Shown: positions 29,720 to 31,579 of the stretch, piece by piece | Layout: each line of letters starts with the position of its first letter | Numbering within the stretch: the first letter of the stretch is position 1 | From: a virus | Virus record (IMG/VR): IMGVR_UViG_3300024353_000100 | Coordinates: 1 to 31,579 of that record | Reading direction: 5' to 3' (one strand) | Length of the DNA stretch: 31,579 nt | Translations under genes and position numbers: made by a program | Notes under the pieces: model-generated | Told to the model about the DNA's origin: nothing | What the model saw: only the letters and a program-made list of their open reading frames with translations | Databases searched by the model: none

Positions 29720-31579
29720 TTATCCCTCTTTTTTGTTTTCCGGTTTGGTTATTGCCTTCACAGCCCGGCTTTTATCCTCAATGGTCTTCACAGCCCCATC
29801 CTTCTCGATCGCGTCGATCTTCTCTGCCAGCTCCGCAATGCCCAGGGCCTCTTGGAGCTCCTGGAGCTTTTCAGCGGCGTCTATCTGCTTGGCCTGGGCC
29901 ATTTGCATCTGTAGATCGATGATCTTGGCCTCATCTTCGGTTGCAATGACATTTTCATCTTCCAGATTCACCCTGGTCTCGATAGCTTTTAATACTTGAT
30001 ATGGTTTAATATATGGTGCAAAGCGCGGTCTTTCGGCCAGGGGAATGATCACACTTTTTAAATTCACCAGGGTCTCATTCTCTTTGAGCAATGCCTGGAT
30101 CCCGGATATATGAAAAGTACCGTCAAACCTCGGTACGCCACTCACGCCATTTTTAGCCTCGGGATTGGGACTAATGCCGTATTCAAGCAGTTCCTCTTTT
30201 GTAAATATCTGCTCATAGTCTCTATAACCGGCATGGGCCTCTACAATCTCCTGGCCGGCACTCACCGCAGCAATAGCTCCACCTTCGGTGTTATCTCCCA
30301 TGAGCCCAAAGACGCCCATGGCCTGGTTCAGATTCATGGCAGATTCCCTGTAGGTTATATCCTTGCGATATCCGGGCAGTCCCTGGACGGCATCGGTTAC
30401 AAATGATCCTCTCTGATAGAGTTGATCATAATGCTGGGCATTTGCGAGGACATCACTGGTCCTGGACCGCCGCTGCTCAATGCGTATGGCCTGCTGGCCC
30501 TGCCCTGTTGCCTTGGTCAGCACATCCTTACCCGGCCATGTCTCGGCATCGTCCGGATCTACCAGGGCATCGATATTGATCTCCTTTGGTGGATTGACAA
30601 TCCATTGCATGTAGTCCTGATGAAGGCACATGATGTTGTTCATTGCCTCCCATATACTCATGATACCCTCAAGCAGGCCCCTGCCACCATGGCGCAGGAT
30701 ATTGGGCAGGGGAGAGAATGAGATCCCGGGCCAGCGCAGCGTGTTGTAAGGTACTGCCTTTGGTAACTGGATCACCCTTCCGCCCGCAAAGGTATATGTT
30801 GCGGAGGGCAGTAAAAGACTACCCTTTGGATCGAGTACAATACCCCAGAACTCACTGGTTAGAATGAGCTTTCGGAATCTAGACCGCTCCCAGGTCATAT
30901 CCTTGCGCGCATTGATGGCTTCTTTTGTGGTAAATATATTGTCATCAGGGCTATGACTCTCCATCTGCTGGACCCGGCCCACATCAAAATATCTTCCGGC
31001 CTTCTCACCTTTCTCAAGCACAAAATAATCAAGCCACTCCTGATGAATCCAGTACATACCGGACTGCGAATCCCGGGATAAGGCATCGGACTCGCGCTGT
31101 ATCTTCCAGGGCTCAATAAGGCTGTATTGAAGCCCTTTTCCGGGTACCCACCTGGGGATCATCTCCTGGCTGATACCTACGGCAAGGGCCATGACTGTCG
31201 CATCCGTAAAATTCAATATGAAATTGGCATGTTGCTCATTGAGCTGAAAATCCATGACTTTCTGCCAGAAATCGCCCGCATTCTTGTTCTTTGTGTTTTT
31301 GATGCTCAGAAACTTTGGTGAAAAAGCCTTCCTGACAGCCGCTGCGCCATATTGAACAGTCTCAAAGGGTTTTGGCACAATAATCCGGGCCTGCCAGGGC
31401 TCTTTATCGGCGTAGCTTAGCGGTTCTTTTTCATTGTATACATCCCAACAATCCTTCTGGACCTTTCTGATCAGCCTCTGCTCTTTGACGCTTTTGGTCA
31501 TGCAATCCATACCGTAATCGACAAAATGCTTCTCATCCTCGCCTGCATAGCGCCGGGCTGCGTCTTGCCGTTCCTTTTC
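29720..31579 (-). CDS. Portal protein, 5' end outside window
   Basis: The frame stays open for 23 codons upstream of the ATG at 31510 to the window edge (EKERQDAARRYAGED...), so the true start is outside; 619 codons are visible. Hallmarks: EPLSYADKEPWQARIIVPKP and PWKIQRESDALSRDSQ near the start, KDMTWERSRFRKLILTSEFW, a hydrophobic PLPNILRHGGRGLLEGIMS then IWEAMNNIMCLHQDYMQW, GLPGYRKDITYRESAMNLN, and an acidic helical C terminus (LQMQMAQAKQIDAAEKLQEL). This resembles the large portals of podophages with N4-gp56-type capsids. The portal forms the 12-fold ring through which DNA is packaged and ejected. Confidence 0.82.
   Translation of the reverse strand, partial: EKERQDAARRYAGEDEKHFVDYGMDCMTKSVKEQRLIRKVQKDCWDVYNEKEPLSYADKEPWQARIIVPKPFETVQYGAAAVRKAFSPKFLSIKNTKNKNAGDFWQKVMDFQLNEQHANFILNFTDATVMALAVGISQEMIPRWVPGKGLQYSLIEPWKIQRESDALSRDSQSGMYWIHQEWLDYFVLEKGEKAGRYFDVGRVQQMESHSPDDNIFTTKEAINARKDMTWERSRFRKLILTSEFWGIVLDPKGSLLLPSATYTFAGGRVIQLPKAVPYNTLRWPGISFSPLPNILRHGGRGLLEGIMSIWEAMNNIMCLHQDYMQWIVNPPKEINIDALVDPDDAETWPGKDVLTKATGQGQQAIRIEQRRSRTSDVLANAQHYDQLYQRGSFVTDAVQGLPGYRKDITYRESAMNLNQAMGVFGLMGDNTEGGAIAAVSAGQEIVEAHAGYRDYEQIFTKEELLEYGISPNPEAKNGVSGVPRFDGTFHISGIQALLKENETLVNLKSVIIPLAERPRFAPYIKPYQVLKAIETRVNLEDENVIATEDEAKIIDLQMQMAQAKQIDAAEKLQELQEALGIAELAEKIDAIEKDGAVKTIEDKSRAVKAITKPENKKEG

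Overview
The window reads as the virion-structure module of a tailed phage with a short-tail (podovirus-like) layout. Essentially every real gene lies on the minus strand, so transcription runs from position 31579 towards position 1. No integrase, repressor, terminase, tail fibre, lysozyme or tRNA gene is visible. Whether it is a free phage or a prophage cannot be decided here. The intergenic gaps are filled with simple and palindromic repeat families of a kind I recall from genomes of uncultured or anaerobic bacteria (Desulfobacterota, Planctomycetota, Nitrospirota). That hints at such a host, but it is recall and not a database result.

Region by region, in transcription order. Right end (31579 to 28948): a portal protein running off the edge, a small helical protein and a zinc-ribbon protein, closed by a strong hairpin terminator at 28831-28890. 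Capsid block (28780 to 24601): acidic scaffold, N4-gp56-type major capsid protein, two probable capsid accessory proteins, a 188-residue unknown, a 54-residue zinc ribbon and a 94-residue unknown. Neck and tail block (24560 to 17352): a head-tail adaptor candidate, two paralogous adaptor-like proteins (one carrying extra beta domains), a 10-cysteine protein, a small helical protein, and a 1237-residue protein in the tail-nozzle position. Ejection block (17155 to 864): a tiny two-helix membrane protein, three coiled-coil proteins sharing a TG-x-x-LA motif, and a 4322-residue polyvalent protein. The latter carries a membrane-like N terminus, an N6-adenine methylase, an SNF2-type helicase, three zincin-like sites and a large C-terminal virion-type module. 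Left end: a 46-residue ORF, structured and palindromic DNA, a second hairpin terminator, nine tandem 10-11 bp repeats, and the start of another gene running off the left edge.

How it fits together (inference from gene order and known families): portal, scaffold and capsid build the head, and adaptors and nozzle build the short tail. The coiled-coil proteins and the giant protein sit where podophages keep internal 'ejection' proteins. A DarB-like methylase-helicase there would enter the cell with the DNA and could protect it from restriction.

Most notable observations: (1) a complete 100-codon ORF in the +1 frame inside the giant gene (11186-11488), with its own ribosome-binding site and a codon usage that makes it look like the real coding frame of that stretch; (2) a repeated E-[IL]-K-L-A-M motif at module junctions of the giant protein; (3) a nine-copy helically phased repeat array between a terminator and a gene start; (4) host-like repeat families in nearly all gaps; (5) an adaptor duplication split by an inserted domain.
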